Part shown: piece after piece, positions 51,501-63,760 of the stretch
Layout of the letters: each line of letters starts with the position of its first letter
How positions within the stretch are numbered: position 1 is the stretch's first letter
Origin: Sphagnum magellanicum
Lineage: Eukaryota > Streptophyta > Sphagnopsida > Sphagnales > Sphagnaceae
Reading direction: 5' to 3'
Assembly: GCA_021904315.1 (NCBI GenBank)
Contig: CM038925.1
Coordinates: 436,501-500,500 of the forward strand
Length of the DNA stretch: 64,000 nt
The notes under the pieces: model-generated
Seen by the model: only the letters and a program-made list of their open reading frames with translations
Database searches by the model: none
Told to the model about the DNA's origin: nothing
Program-made: the position numbers and the translations under genes

Positions 51501-53513
51501 ACTTATGTGAAATTCCAATTGGAGAGTAAAGTTGGGGGAATTGGGCCACTAAAATTGTTATTCCCAGCAAACCTGTTCTACATTGTAAAGAGTCTAATGT
51601 CAAAACGATTTTGCCATTGAACTTTGTTGGACTCCTTTATCCAAGGTATCAAGTAATTCAAATTGTGTCATATGATATGAATGTTGGATAGTGGTGTTAC
51701 ATAATTCTAGAAATGAAAATGAGAAAATGAAAAACATAAATATTTGAAATGTAGTGCCCAAATATTATCTAGAAGTTTCCATCATGAATAACTACTATTT
51801 TAATCTTGTTAATCAATATGAGATAAAGATATACCAGTCAAAAAAATATTTTGAGAGATAAAAGGTAGCACTCACAATTCAGATAGAAATTGCAAGTCAG
51901 CCAGCCAATTTGGGATTGTCCCAGATAGAGAATTGTTTTGCAAGAACCTAGTTATTTATCAAAACACAATAGCACCATAATTTTTTCAAAAAGTTTGTTG
52001 CATGTCTTTTTGTATCCATTTCTAGGTGTACAAATAACTGAAAAATCTAGTTTAAATTTGAAAATAAAGATCACAGGAAAATCAACATGCGTGCATATTG
52101 TTAATAATTTTAGAAAACACAAATTCAACCCCCCCCTGCCCGCAAAACAATATTTAGGTTTTAGTGGGAGAAAAAGGATTGAACTACTGATTATCTATAA
52201 GTTTAAATGAGATTAATTTAGAAAAATAAAGACTTCAAACTTAAAGTTTTCATGTACAACATATATAGGATGAAATCTCATTGCCTCTTGAAAGTTGGAG
52301 GTGCAGCTTGGTCTTTCAGTTCACCTCCAATTACCAAGTCTACCAATGGGAGTATCAATGTCATTATTACCTAGTTTTTTAGTACTGTCACGAATCACAA
52401 GAGCTTGAGGGTTTAAGGGCCATTTATTGTTCCTAGTGCTTCATTACAGGTCATGTGCATAAATGTACATGCTTAGTTCAAAACATATTGAAAGCCATCA
52501 ACATGAGTGAGTCAAAACCTCTTCTACAATGTCCATAAGCTATAAACAAATTACCAACAATGAAGAAATTAAAAGGTATTTTTTAGATAATTATTAGGTA
52601 ATTATGTGTAGAATACATTTGATCAGATTATTGGTATGCAAACCAACTTGGGGCACCTACACATGAGATATTTAGAAGGTGTTAAATTGAAGTGGATAAG
52701 GCAAAATTTAATCTAAGAAAACCAAAGTAATCTTGTGAAAATATATTTAGTTTGCATTGAAATATATAATGTGGGGGTATGCACTCACAAATATTGCAAA
52801 TTAACTAAACGCTTTAGTAGAGGTAGCCAACCATTCAAATCATTGTAATCCAATGCACTACACATCACATAAAAGCGCACCATTATGGAAAAACCAACTA
52901 AAATACAATCATTCAAGTTATGCTATTTGTAATTATGATAAATCTTATTGCATCATAGCAATTGTCATGGCCAATTGTTTGCTACATAATAATCTATGAG
53001 TCATGCATTAGGGTTGGGTCATATTTCTAGAGGCTGATGATAATAACTAGCTAGATCATGTGACTATTTGTAAATAAGCATACGGGTCTCAGTTATCCTA
53101 TCACATTCTTATCCCCTCCATATGCATAGCCTTTACAAGGTTTTAATAATGTGTTCAAGGTTGAGTGCTAGTTCAATGTTGATAAATTATTAATATTAAA
53201 TTGTCATGGCATTGTAACACAATGTTTGATTATCACAACGGGTTACAATGTAATCCGAATATCATATCAATGATTGTATCAATATTTAGTTAATACTTAA
53301 TTTTGAACACATTGTTAAAATGTTGTAAAAGCACTAAATCTTGTAGGGGGCAAGTACTACAACCTATCAAGACTCACACCACAATATCAGCATTATATTG
53401 TTTTAAATAGAAAAGTAGATGCCTAAAATTGCAATGTGATCCATGTTTTGATGAATCTCAGAAGAGTTCAACAACCAAAAGAGAAAAAAAAAAGAAACAG
53501 TTTAGGTTATAAT
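48519..53513. repeat. Segmental duplication, derived copy
   Basis: Same orientation as 15241-20245, with all introns retained, so it was copied as DNA, not through mRNA. The left junction lies 23 bases after the gag remnant. The right junction (after TTTAGGTTATAAT) abuts the 3' side of the plastid kinase-like gene. No terminal repeats or target-site duplication are visible at the edges. Confidence 0.92.
48711..52857 (-). pseudogene. Truncated LRR receptor kinase pseudogene
   Basis: Counterparts of exons 6-13 of the gene at 14160-25358 are present: 52857-52789, 51947-51876, 51572-51507, 51363-51146, 50409-50234, 49505-49379, 49196-49122 and 48903-48711. Exons 1-5 (signal peptide, malectin-like, first LRR) and 14-15 (kinase C-lobe) are missing. 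Damage includes a TGA at 49478-49476 (CGA in the source gene), the exon 8 donor GT changed to AT at 51506-51505, the exon 13 donor changed to AT after 48711, CAAG to CAAC at the exon 12 end, and loss of 12 bases in exon 9. The catalytic loop reads HRDVYIYN and the DFG position ADLG. The glycine loop and VAIK are intact. Confidence 0.9.
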
Positions 53514-53787
53514 GCAACTATATCATGAAAATGGCAGAGATGAGTTCACAAAGTGTAAGAAGAACCAGCCCATGTTGTCATGAAAACAGAATCCACTTGG
53601 ATTGAACACTAGCATTAGAGCCCATTCCTAAGGGAGCAGTAGCAAGAACAGGTGAAAGTGAGAGGTTCTAAGTTACCAAGACATTGGTGGGAATCATTTA
53701 TGCTCAAACATGACATTACATGAAGATAACTGGCTGCATTCCTTAGTTTTAAGTGAGCTCTAAAATGGATTGACAATAGTTGCTTGC
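53514..53787 (-). other. Putative intron remnant between exon 9 and duplication edge
   Basis: It follows the GC donor of the last seen exon. No further exon of the kinase-like gene (the expected C-lobe text) is recognisable here on the minus strand. Confidence 0.45.
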
Positions 53788-56700
53788 CTGAAGGGAAGGG
53801 CCATCAATACTGCCCATTTCACAAAAGGGCACAAAAACCATGTATGCCAACAACAATCCTCCTGCATATCTGTGCCACCAGAAGACCCATGTGAATCTAC
53901 CCATCAAAATCTATGTACACACAGTTGAGGGTTACAAATTGTCAGTTGGAAAGAGAGGTGCTTACATGTCATCCGCAATCCCAAAAGCCTTGCATTCCAT
54001 GGCCATGCGAGCTCCAGCCATGGCTGCCCTGCGCCACAAACCTTCAGACAGGGCAGAAACAGTTTGGTCAAGAGTTGAATCACGTGCCTCTGAACCTAGA
54101 ACACTTGTTCCTCGCTCCCACATTTCTTCTATTGTTGAGCCTCCTAAGATTGCCTGGTCACTGCCACCACCCCTAGCTTTGTGAGTGCATTTTTGGATAA
54201 AATGGCTAATGAGTTGGCAAATTACAAAGCTCTCTTTGTGATCAGAAACTGGAATACTGGACTGGTTTACAAAAGAAATGGTGAAATACGATTCACCTAA
54301 CATCCAATCTATAACATCGCAGAGGAAACTCCACAATGACACTTTGAAGGTAACCATTGCCAGTGCAACAAAAAACTATGACAAGAATGAATGCAGTCAC
54401 AATGTTCTGAGTCTCAATAGTTACCTTACATCAGTAGAAAAAGCAAGGTCACGCAATCGTGGCATCAGGTACCCTACACCCCTTTCCTCCTTTGTGCTGC
54501 TCAATCGCCATCAGTATAGGAAATCTCAGACTGTAGCACACATTTAGACTTCAAAGAACTCCTCAGAATTGTTTAGACATTGTGAAACCTCAAGAATGGA
54601 AAAATGACTTCCAATCTGATGTCAACAAACACCGAATTCAAGAAGTCCCGCAGAGAAAAGACAAATGCAACCAACACAACAAACAAAGTGACATGAACCA
54701 TAAAGGGACAAGCACCAATAAAGTGGAGGTTGAAGGTAAAAAAATCCCCTACTTGATAATACTGAAGCAGGACCAAGACTTTGATGAAGACGACCATGGG
54801 CATGCATGAAAGCCAGCCCTTTGAATGTTCCTCGTAGAAATTTTGTGATGAAATGCCGGCGTCTCTGTATTGGTCTGGATTTGTCAAAACGGTCCCAAAA
54901 CTCCCACTCCCCTACTGCACGTCCCTCAGCAGTTGCTTGTGCTGCCTCCTTGGCATAATCTGCAGCTGTAATTCTTCCATCATCCCCGAACACTAGCCAC
55001 TGCCCTAAGTGAAAAGCCCAACCAAAACCCAAGCTTTGTGATGATTCATGGAGACATATCACTTGACCAAAAGGAAAAAATGCTCTAAAGGGAACTTGAA
55101 GAATGACAGTGTCGAAAAGTTGACAATTTTGCATTTGATGCTTCTTGTGACTCACAATAAGTGCATTATAGAATTGGTGTGTGCAGTTGGTTGTGTCGGC
55201 AGTCCAACTACTAAGGTGGGTCAAAAGTGCATTTGAACTCAAATGTGGAATGTGGTGAGAGGGTCCCAGAACCAACACCTGCTCTCCTGCTCTTGTCTGG
55301 AAACCACCATATAGATATATTATGTTCTCAGAGCACTCGTCTTGGGAAGCATCCTGCAATGTAACTGCCAGAAGATCATTCTGCTGTAAAGCATCCAGGT
55401 AGTGGAGAGGGAGGGACTCTTCACCCAACACACAAGGGGATTGCCATTGGTAACGAAGTAAGTAAAAATAGCTCAATTTGATTCAAATTTTGCTTCAGTG
55501 TTGGCCTGAATGAAGTGAGTCATAGTTGCAGGTTTCTATGCACATAGAATAGAAGGGAACAAATTGCAGCAGCCTTAAACACTGCATGTTCCACCTGCCA
55601 TGGTCTCTTCTGATGACTGACTGATGGGAAATACCAAATCAAATACTCCCAAGCACAGGTGATTATTTCAACCAAACCTGAAGGAGAACGTGACTCCTAA
55701 GCTCATTGGCAGCCATCACATCTGCATCTGTGCCTTGGGTTGTCATTGCTGGGTATGAATGCAACACCTCTTCTTTCAACCTCTTTGATCATATTGTGCA
55801 TGGTTCTGATTGAAAACTGATTATCGAAGACCCACAGCAGCTCCAATATGAACCAAGAAGTCAACACATCACATCCTGAGGACAAGGAAGATGGGGCATT
55901 GTAAACCTTCAGAAGGACATGAGTGCCCGTGCGATCACCACTCCTTATTTGCCCTGAATACAATCTGCAGGCAAACTGGCACCCAAAGTGGTTACCAACA
56001 GTCCTCCATCCATAGAAACTGCATATCTCAGAAAGAGGAGCACATCAACCTCAAAAAGGTAAGTCAATTCCTTGATGCAGCTAAATCAGGTTCATCCACC
56101 CATCACAAAATAGAAGAAAGGAGGACCCCAGTTGAGAGAAGCAAGTACATGGATCACCTTGTCTGTACACTTCCCTCCTCAACTTCCTGCCCACTTATTC
56201 TTGTCACGTCTCCTCTGTCAAAACCAGATGGTGCATTCTCTGCCAAGTTACCTCCAAAGATGCTTCCTGGTTGTGGGGGTGTGTAGCTGCACAGTCAGAG
56301 CCAGAAATGTAACTCACCATCCCTCCATCATCAAGAGAAGAATGAGAACATTTATACACAAAAGGATGCCTGCCTGCATATCTGTTCATCCTGTGGACTT
56401 TTTGAAGGGCGACTGCTGGGGTTGGATGTGTTTGATATGCAGTGACTTGGATCACTTGCAAGGTGGTCTGACAACAAGACTAGAAAGCTTCGAAATACCA
56501 AGATCTGGAGCAAAATGGTTCTGTTCCAATGATAGTGTAAAGGGAGAAGGAGGGTTGAAATTGGATGAAGGGCAAGGGAAAGATTCCAGTTATTCCTATT
56601 TCTTCGTGAATTGGTGTTTGCATTCTGCTTGAATTGTCACTAGGGTACACAGAATCAGACAATGTTCAAGCAGGGAACTGAAAAGCAATGTGTCTGAATA

Positions 56701-57377
56701 GGTTCTGCATTGTAGCCAAAGAAACCCATCCCTGGCTCTTCCTATGCAAACTTGCTGTTTGGAGGAGACTCCTCTTTGTCTCCCTTCCTCCCATGGGTAA
56801 CTCTCTCCCCTTGATTTTCGCATAAACGAAGATTAGCAGATCGGGGTCTGTCTCTGTTACACGAAAGTTTACACTCCGGGACTTCGAGAAATGAGGGTAA
56901 GGATGTCTCGACATCTAGGCTCCCAAAAACTTGCAAAAGAAAGGGAGGAACCCAGTCCAATTGTATACCTGGAAACGTTGATGTATCCGTAGGAACCCAA
57001 CAAGCGCTCCACTTCAAAGTCATCAGAAGAGAATTCCTCAATGCGGGCCTCCACAGCAATCCCTTCTCTATCGTGCAGCCACTTGGATTTAGGCTTCCGA
57101 TGCATTCTCAGCTTCCTCGAGTTTGAATCAAAAACTGTCGAGAAGGAAAAAGATGAAGCAGATGCAGGTAGCACAGAGCAGTCACACCCTTCACCCTGAG
57201 CTCTCCTGTGATGAATCCATAACTCGTTGTTCCTTGTTTTGCTTGTGCAAGTTGAGCAGCATTCTGAGGTGAGAGAAAAGGAATTGCGGAGGTGGAGGCA
57301 GGAAGTACACTGAGATACGACCGTCCTGATGCTGCTGCCATAGCTGCTGCACTCTTGTAAATTGCTTTTCCTTGCAC
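53788..57377 (-). CDS. Atypical kinase-like protein, probably plastid-targeted; 3' end missing
   Basis: Nine exons join in frame to 384 codons: 57377-57188, 57134-56969, 55964-55873, 55727-55678, 55353-55279, 54999-54763, 54489-54425, 54160-53966, 53869-53788. The N-terminus is Ser/Ala-rich and poor in acidic residues (AAAMAAASGRSYLSVLPAS), like a transit peptide. The core carries SGQIRSGDRTGTHVLLKVY, ADVMAANELRSHVLLQ, GEQWLVFGDDGR, LHQSLGPAS, RLRDLAFS, SEGLWRRAAMAGA and AFGIADD. These match a plant-specific uncharacterised kinase-like protein I recall from many species, which continues for a further C-terminal part not found here. HRD is replaced by HQS and DFG by DLA, so catalysis is doubtful. 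The 53-bp first intron and the exon 6/7 border are the least certain; the last donor is GC. Function unknown. Confidence 0.72.
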
Positions 57378-59838
57378 TCAACCACAGCCATTTGCCGATG
57401 CATTGAATGTACGCAGCAATCTTCAGCAGTCAATTCATGAGCCCTGTGGTTTCACCCTCACGAGACAGACATAAAGAAGAGGGCTCCTTACATGCAACCC
57501 ATGAACAAGAATTCGACAGCAACAGAAGAAGAACTGGAACAGCATGTAATGGTTGGAGAAATGGTGATGTCTCGAGATGATGTCGACAGTCAAACCCTCT
57601 CAATTCTCGTATATCTTTTCCCCCGCATGTCTTAAACCATCTCTTCTCAGTATGTCTCTCTATTTGTTTCTCTCCATGTCTGAGTATGATGATAAGCTTG
57701 ATCCGCAACGCGACAGATGTTTGTAGGGCTGCTGCCTCCAGCAATCTTAAGATCATTCAGATTTCGACCCTAATCCTAAGGCCAAGTAGACGAAGGGTAC
57801 TTTCGGTATTAGGGACCACAAAAAGGCTCGCGCATGGTCCATGGCGAGCCCGGGAAACCTTTCTGCACCACTTTTCACAGAGCTGCAGAAGGGTAGTACT
57901 TGGTGTGACCCTCTCGCTCTCTCAAGGTCGATTTGACATTGCAAGAATTCGCGAAGCGTGGTTTCTAGGTTTCCTTTCTCTTTTTTTGAGGATTGGCCTG
58001 TGCTCTGCACACACAGTTTGAGCAAGCATTGAATTAGGTTCATGTTGCTGCAATCACTTGGAAGGTCACATTGCTAGTGCAGTTCACGATTCCTGCTGCT
58101 TTGTCGCAGCAAGTTAGGTTGATAAGAGGCAGTAAATTTGGAACTTCTTCTTTGGAGACAAGGGTTTCACGTTGCAATTTCGTGGCTCGCAGGTTGGACC
58201 CTTCTGGAGGATGAGTGAAGAATTACATGGACAGTAGATGCCTGGCAAGCTCTGCATCTAACTCTATCACCGGTGCCGACATTCAAGAGGATGCCAAGCT
58301 GGACAATAAGATCTGGAAGAAATTTCTGGAGTGTAAAACTTTCAACTTAAAACCCAAACACAAAAATCATTTTCACTGCGAGAGCAGATAATTTGCTTCA
58401 TCTGCATTCTACAATAATAACTATTCATAGATTCCAGTCAATTCGTTTCAAATGCAACTTGTTATCTCCATCCTCTTATTGAAAATTAGCAGTCTCTTTT
58501 CAAATTGTGCACAGAGGAGTCCATGAACTGGCTGCCTTGCAACTCCAGATAACGGATACATTGTGTGACTGTGATGGAAACATCATGATTTTTGGTCTTG
58601 TGCTATGTTATACTAGGTGAATGCTAGCATGCACCTGCTTGTTAAGAAATTGAGAGAGAGGGTGTTTCTTATCTTCACAGATCCAAAGATGCACTACTGT
58701 TCTTGAGCTTTCAAATGTGCTGAGTTCAGATGTTCATTTGTGGGAATGAGGCCATGACCAGCATCTCAGAGAAAGGATTCATGCATGTTCAGTATTATTT
58801 GTAGATGTAAGAGCTTGTGAATCGAATTCAGGAAGTCATGTAGCCAGAGAACCCATCTGACATTCACTTTGGCAGCAAGCCAGAACAGAACATAAAAAGT
58901 GGTATGTTCTCCTTCTACTTGCTTGGCAAGTTTGCCAATACAGCCTCAAAACGGATCAGGATTCCCATAGGAAAGAAGTGAAATCATTGCAAGCAAGGTC
59001 TGGTAGTTTGTGCACCCAAGAGAATTTAGAAACAGAAACATTTTGTGCACTTGTAACATGTTATATTACATAGTTAGGGTGAAGGGTTTCACAAGTGCAA
59101 GAAGGGATCCTGCTGCAGCAGTAACAGTATCTGTAATGAACTTGCCTAAGAATGTGTTTATCAGATCATAGTTTACGAGGTTTATTTAAAGGATGGAATC
59201 CTGCTGCCTGCTGCTTCAAGACACCAAGTAAAAGAGCAGATTCTGTGACTCAACTAAATTGATAAATTGCAGCTGTGGAGGCAACAGTGCTCTTAGTCAG
59301 CAACACTGAAAAGCTGCATCTCCAAGTGCTCATGTAGGATTTTCAATCCTTTCAGGTCATATGAAAGGGCTAACGCAGGACTCTCAACTGCAATTTAGTT
59401 GCATGTAATCACATCTCACAAATGCCCCTTAAACAAGTGTAGTCTGCCACATGACAGGATCCTGCATAATCAAGTCACTCAGTATTGAGCACTGATTTCT
59501 CTTATTGTACATTGATGCCGTAGCAGCTGGACCAAACTGAAGTGGGACTATGTATACAAAAGAAAGAATGTTCCAAAGAATAAGTCTTGACTTTGTGTTT
59601 CCATGTAAGTGTTCTGATCACTTCAGAGAATAAAGCTTGGATTTAACAAACTTGCTGAGCTTGCATTATGCAATAAACAAACTTGTTCATTGCAGAATGA
59701 CCATTCATGTAGATCATCAACCCTCACACTGCAATTCTTCACACCTAACCAAGAAGGCAATTGTCATCAACAATTTGATTTCTTCAGATTACCTGTGGCA
59801 TCAATATTCTTGACTTATGAGACAGTAAACTGGAAATT
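57378..59838. other. Spacer upstream of the kinase-like gene
   Basis: Higher GC and more CpG than the repeat regions, as expected near a promoter. Frames on both strands (for example 57686-58021 plus and 57430-57756 minus) lack recognisable domains. No gene is supported. Confidence 0.4.
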
Positions 59839-60975
59839 GGTGATTGCTAGACCAACACAATATGAGCTTTTGTGAGAGACATGCCTTGAAAACCATTCTC
59901 CACGAAAGGGGTTGCACTTTGAAAGGAACTTTAAAAGCAAGAAAAAAAGCACCAGGTGAGGGTGAGAAGCCCAGTATTTAAAACCCTCTCAGATTTTGCA
60001 TGGTATGTCACAAGCAGCAGGTCTAGATGAATTTTGATTTCAAAAGTTGCCTTTTGAGCACTGAACTCTATGAAGGTTGAATTTACAAAGGGCATTGGAA
60101 GCTTAAAGTGAGAAACAAAGGATTGTTAGACAACAAGTTAAGATGCAGCTTCTATCAGCTCCTGATGAATAGCATATGAGACCCATGCATCAAGGCAATG
60201 CCTATGCAACTTGAATTTCTCGAAGATGCAGGTCACCCAGTTAATAGTAACCTTCCTTAGTTCCACAATGTTGAAATTGATAACCAATTTGGCAAGAGCC
60301 AATTGAGTCTAGCTCCTTCCAAGTCATTGTGGGACCATATTTCTTTGCAGCTAGAGTCATAAGTTCAAAGTATACTAAAACTGGGTACATTACAAGAGTG
60401 TATCCTCTTCACCAAATCTTTGTGGAGATCAATGGTTGCTTTAAGCCTTGGTGCAACAATTTGATGTCTATTGATGTTTATTGATTGCTCAATTCATGTG
60501 CACATGCCTCAGATCTAATTGACTTTCAATCTATAATTTGACACATGTAAAGTTTGCAAATTGTACAAGTACTTCAATAATTGCTGGAGACTAAATTTGC
60601 CTGTAGCATTGTTTGGGCCTATTTATTTGCAAGGACTTTGGTTCCTCGACCAAATGCACTATCAAATCAAATCAAATTCTCTCAATGAGAAGATTGAACT
60701 CTTCAAAGTGGTAAAAATTAGTGATTGCTAGACCAACACAATACATCCTTTTGTGAGAGACATGTCTTGATAATCAATACTTATGGAAGAGGTTGCATTT
60801 TGAAGTGTACATTTTAAACTTGAGGAAAAAAGTACCAAGTGAGGGTGAGACTTTTACCTCGTACCCACAACAACTTGTTGAATTTTGATCTCATCCACCA
60901 CCCTTTGAGTCCTTTTTAGGTATTTAAAAACTTGTCAGATTTTGCTTAGTATGTCACAAGGACATTGGTTATATA
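59839..60975 (+). repeat. Direct repeat pair 880 bases apart
   Basis: GTGATTGCTAGACCAACACA at 59839 recurs at 60721, and similarity continues through TTTTGTGAGAGACATG, AGAGGTTGCA, AGTGAGGGTGAGA and TCAGATTTTGC, over about 180 bases in the first copy and 250 in the second. No ORF is associated. They may be two copies of a small element or LTR fragments. Confidence 0.6.
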
Positions 60976-63239
60976 GTGTAAGGTCCCACTATGGTCTCAT
61001 CATAATTTGACAAGTGTTTCAAAGAAGGGCCTTTCTTTTGAACCTTCAAAGATAACTTGCATTTGCATATTACATTAGCTTACATTATTGTAGTACCTAG
61101 GTTGGTTAGGCACTATTTTTACTTTTTTTAATTTGTCAAATTTTTTGACAAATCTACATTTGCCATGCCAAAAAACCAGGAAAACAAGAGGACAAGTGCC
61201 GAAATTTAGGGTTTCAAAGGAGGCCGTGAACAAAAATCTTTTACTAAGAAGGAAGGTTTGGGAGAAGCAACAACATGCTAGAAGGAAAAAGCTCATGGGA
61301 GTCTTGGGTAAGAGGCAGATCTGAAGAAGGATGGGAGATGGGAAGAAAAAAAAGAAGATTTGGATGTTATGAAGGTTTGAAAGGTAGATCTAAAGAAGGA
61401 CTAGGAAAAGTCATGAAGAATAAAAAGTTACAATGGGGGTATCCTTCTTCCTGCTACTATTGTTTCTTGTTCCTACTGTTACTATTTGTTCTTTATTGAA
61501 TCAGTAAAGGTAGTAATTTGGGGACAAACATAATGCTTCTCATGTGTGAAGCTATAATAATTTGTGAGTTGCAGCAAAATGAGTTGGAGCAACTGGTGAA
61601 TGTAGGATTGAAATTTTTACAACTATTGATACATGGAGTAGAAAGATAGCATGATGTTCAAAACTTGATCTATGGTTCAATTGGCATGGTAGAACCTTTG
61701 CACTAGTAGGAGGAGGAGCAACAATAGATTCCACACCCTCAGAGAATCCTACTGCTGCTAATGATGTTTCAAGATGAGGGAAGGTTTCCAATCTTTCTTC
61801 TACTTGTTAGTGTGGTATTAAGGCACCTAAATCTCTTTCAAAGTCTTGGAAAAACAAGCTTCTTTTTATTTTCAAGTAACTACTACATGTTGGAATCAAA
61901 GGTAAAAGCTCTTGTTATGCCACATTTCTCCCAACCTTTCACTATCAACTTTGGCATTTAAAAACAATTCTTAAACATAATACAATCAACCCATGTTACA
62001 TGTATGAAATAATTGTAATCATTATTATTTTCAAATGATAATTTAAGTTGGTGTTGAAATTTTTGGATTTATTTATAAAATAAAGTTCATAATATATCAT
62101 GGGAAACATGTGGATAAATTTGAAATAAATTTAATGAAAATGAAATATCCAAAATAATCTAAATTTTTATGTTTAAAGAACTTGTGAAATGATTTGAAAA
62201 GCTTTGAAAATGAAATAGTGTGAAAGCATGGTAAATAAACCATTCATTATTATTTTTACCAAGAAAAAGTAAAATTTTCATTTTTAAAAACGTTTTTCAG
62301 CACCAAATTGATTGGACGTACAAAAAATATTGAATAAACCATACATTACAATCATTACTAATGTATTTTATTATTTTTTAAATTTATCATAACTTTATTA
62401 CTTTGGCTAATAATGTGCATTTTTCAAATCAAATGATTCATATGATGTGTTATTAATTTTTCGGGCATCATGCACTTTGATACACATTTTTTGAAACTTG
62501 AATTTTTAGGACTATGACAATGTGAAGTTTTATAAAAATATTATTCCTCTAACAACTTTAAAATTGTGTTTACAATGTGGAAAATGCCCTAAAAATTTAT
62601 TAAATGCATCACGTGTAAGTTCATTCATGGTTGGGGTTCCAAAAAAAAACAAAAGACATCAAGTTTTTTTTAAACTATTTTTTATAAATAATATCTATAT
62701 GGAAAAAAATTGAATAATCCAAATTAAAATAATTTTTATGCTAGTGATGATTTTTCACATTTGTACATCATTGTGCATTAAAATTTTGTTTCAAACCCAC
62801 AAGTGCAAAAAATGATCAAATAAAAATTTAAGGACAATTAGATTTATTTTTCATGATTATTTCTTGCACATGTGACCCACACTATGGCTTTCAAATTCTG
62901 AGCCTAACAAGTACAAACAATCAACAAATGACCAAAAGTATCAATCCTTTTCCTTACAAGCTCAAAGAATGAAATTTGTTGCTTTCAAAATTTTCATATG
63001 ACTTATAATATAATCAAAAAGCTCTAATGAACATGGCCAAAAATAAATGTAAGCATTATTTATCTATTAAAAAATTTACATCAATTGCATTCCTTAATGC
63101 ATTCCTTTTTATTCATTATTATTATTTTTGAAAATGATATAATTAATTTAAAGGACTCAAAAGGATATTTATATATACTTCTAAATTATTATTTAATAAT
63201 TTATTAATTTAACATGACATCATTTCATCTATTGGCATA
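60976..63239. other. Gene-free AT-rich stretch
   Basis: A Lys/Arg-rich frame near 61133-61499 (plus) is the only longer one and has no recognisable feature. From 61960 to 63200 the sequence is simple AT-rich DNA without repeats I can define. Confidence 0.45.
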
Positions 63240-63760
63240 TAACAATCTATTACAACTAGCGTGGCATGTGCCATTGGCCCAAGTGTTATCATGTCCTCAA
63301 CTGATTTTTCCTTCCACAACCTGGTATTTTGGAATTTATTTGAATTTTCAGCGGCAAAAATCATTTAAAAATCAACATCTCCCACATTCTAAATCCAAAT
63401 CTTACCAAATAAATTCCATTAAATCCTGCTCATCAAGATCTTTCCAACAACACCAAAGGCACATTCCAATTCCACCGAAATTTATTCAACATGGGTCTAT
63501 TCGAGTACCTATACATATGATTTGCAATATCGGGCCGCGATGCCACGACAGGCTTTAATTGAATTTTCAATGAAGAAATCATTCAATATTCAAGAACTTT
63601 TGCATTGCAAGTCCAAACGTCCTGGAACCAAGCCCATGCACCCCTCCTTGTAAAGAGCTTTCAAAAGACACCAAGAACACAATCTAAAACATCCTAGTTC
63701 GGTGGATTTCATAACTAAACTACAAAACAAAATAAACTACTTTAATTCATAGATAGATTA
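63240..63760 (+). repeat. Repeat family A, copy 3 (partial)
   Basis: It matches 29310-29760 through TGATTTTTCCTTCC, CAAATAAATTCCA, ATCCTGCTCATCAAGA and CACCAAGAACACAATCT. About 60 bases near 63478-63545, including GGGCCGCGATGCCACGAC, have no counterpart in copy 2. The remainder to 64000 shows nothing. Confidence 0.65.

Noticed and set aside
48519..53513. Second receptor copy as a retrogene
   Set aside because: All introns are retained, and the edges lie inside introns.
55891..56632. Plus-strand frames of 131 and 166 codons
   Set aside because: They lie in the intron between exons 2 and 3 of the minus-strand kinase-like gene and show no domain.
52789..57377. A functional receptor fusion of plastid kinase-like exons to LRR-kinase exons
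   Set aside because: The phases do not match; the junction would hit a stop after five codons, and the receptor slice has its own stop and lost donors.
57686..58021. Plus-strand 111-codon frame suggesting a divergent gene
   Set aside because: No recognisable domain or splice structure; it overlaps promoter-like sequence and minus-strand frames of equal quality.
61133..61499. Lys/Arg-rich plus-strand frames
   Set aside because: Overlapping frames on both strands, low complexity, and no conserved motif.
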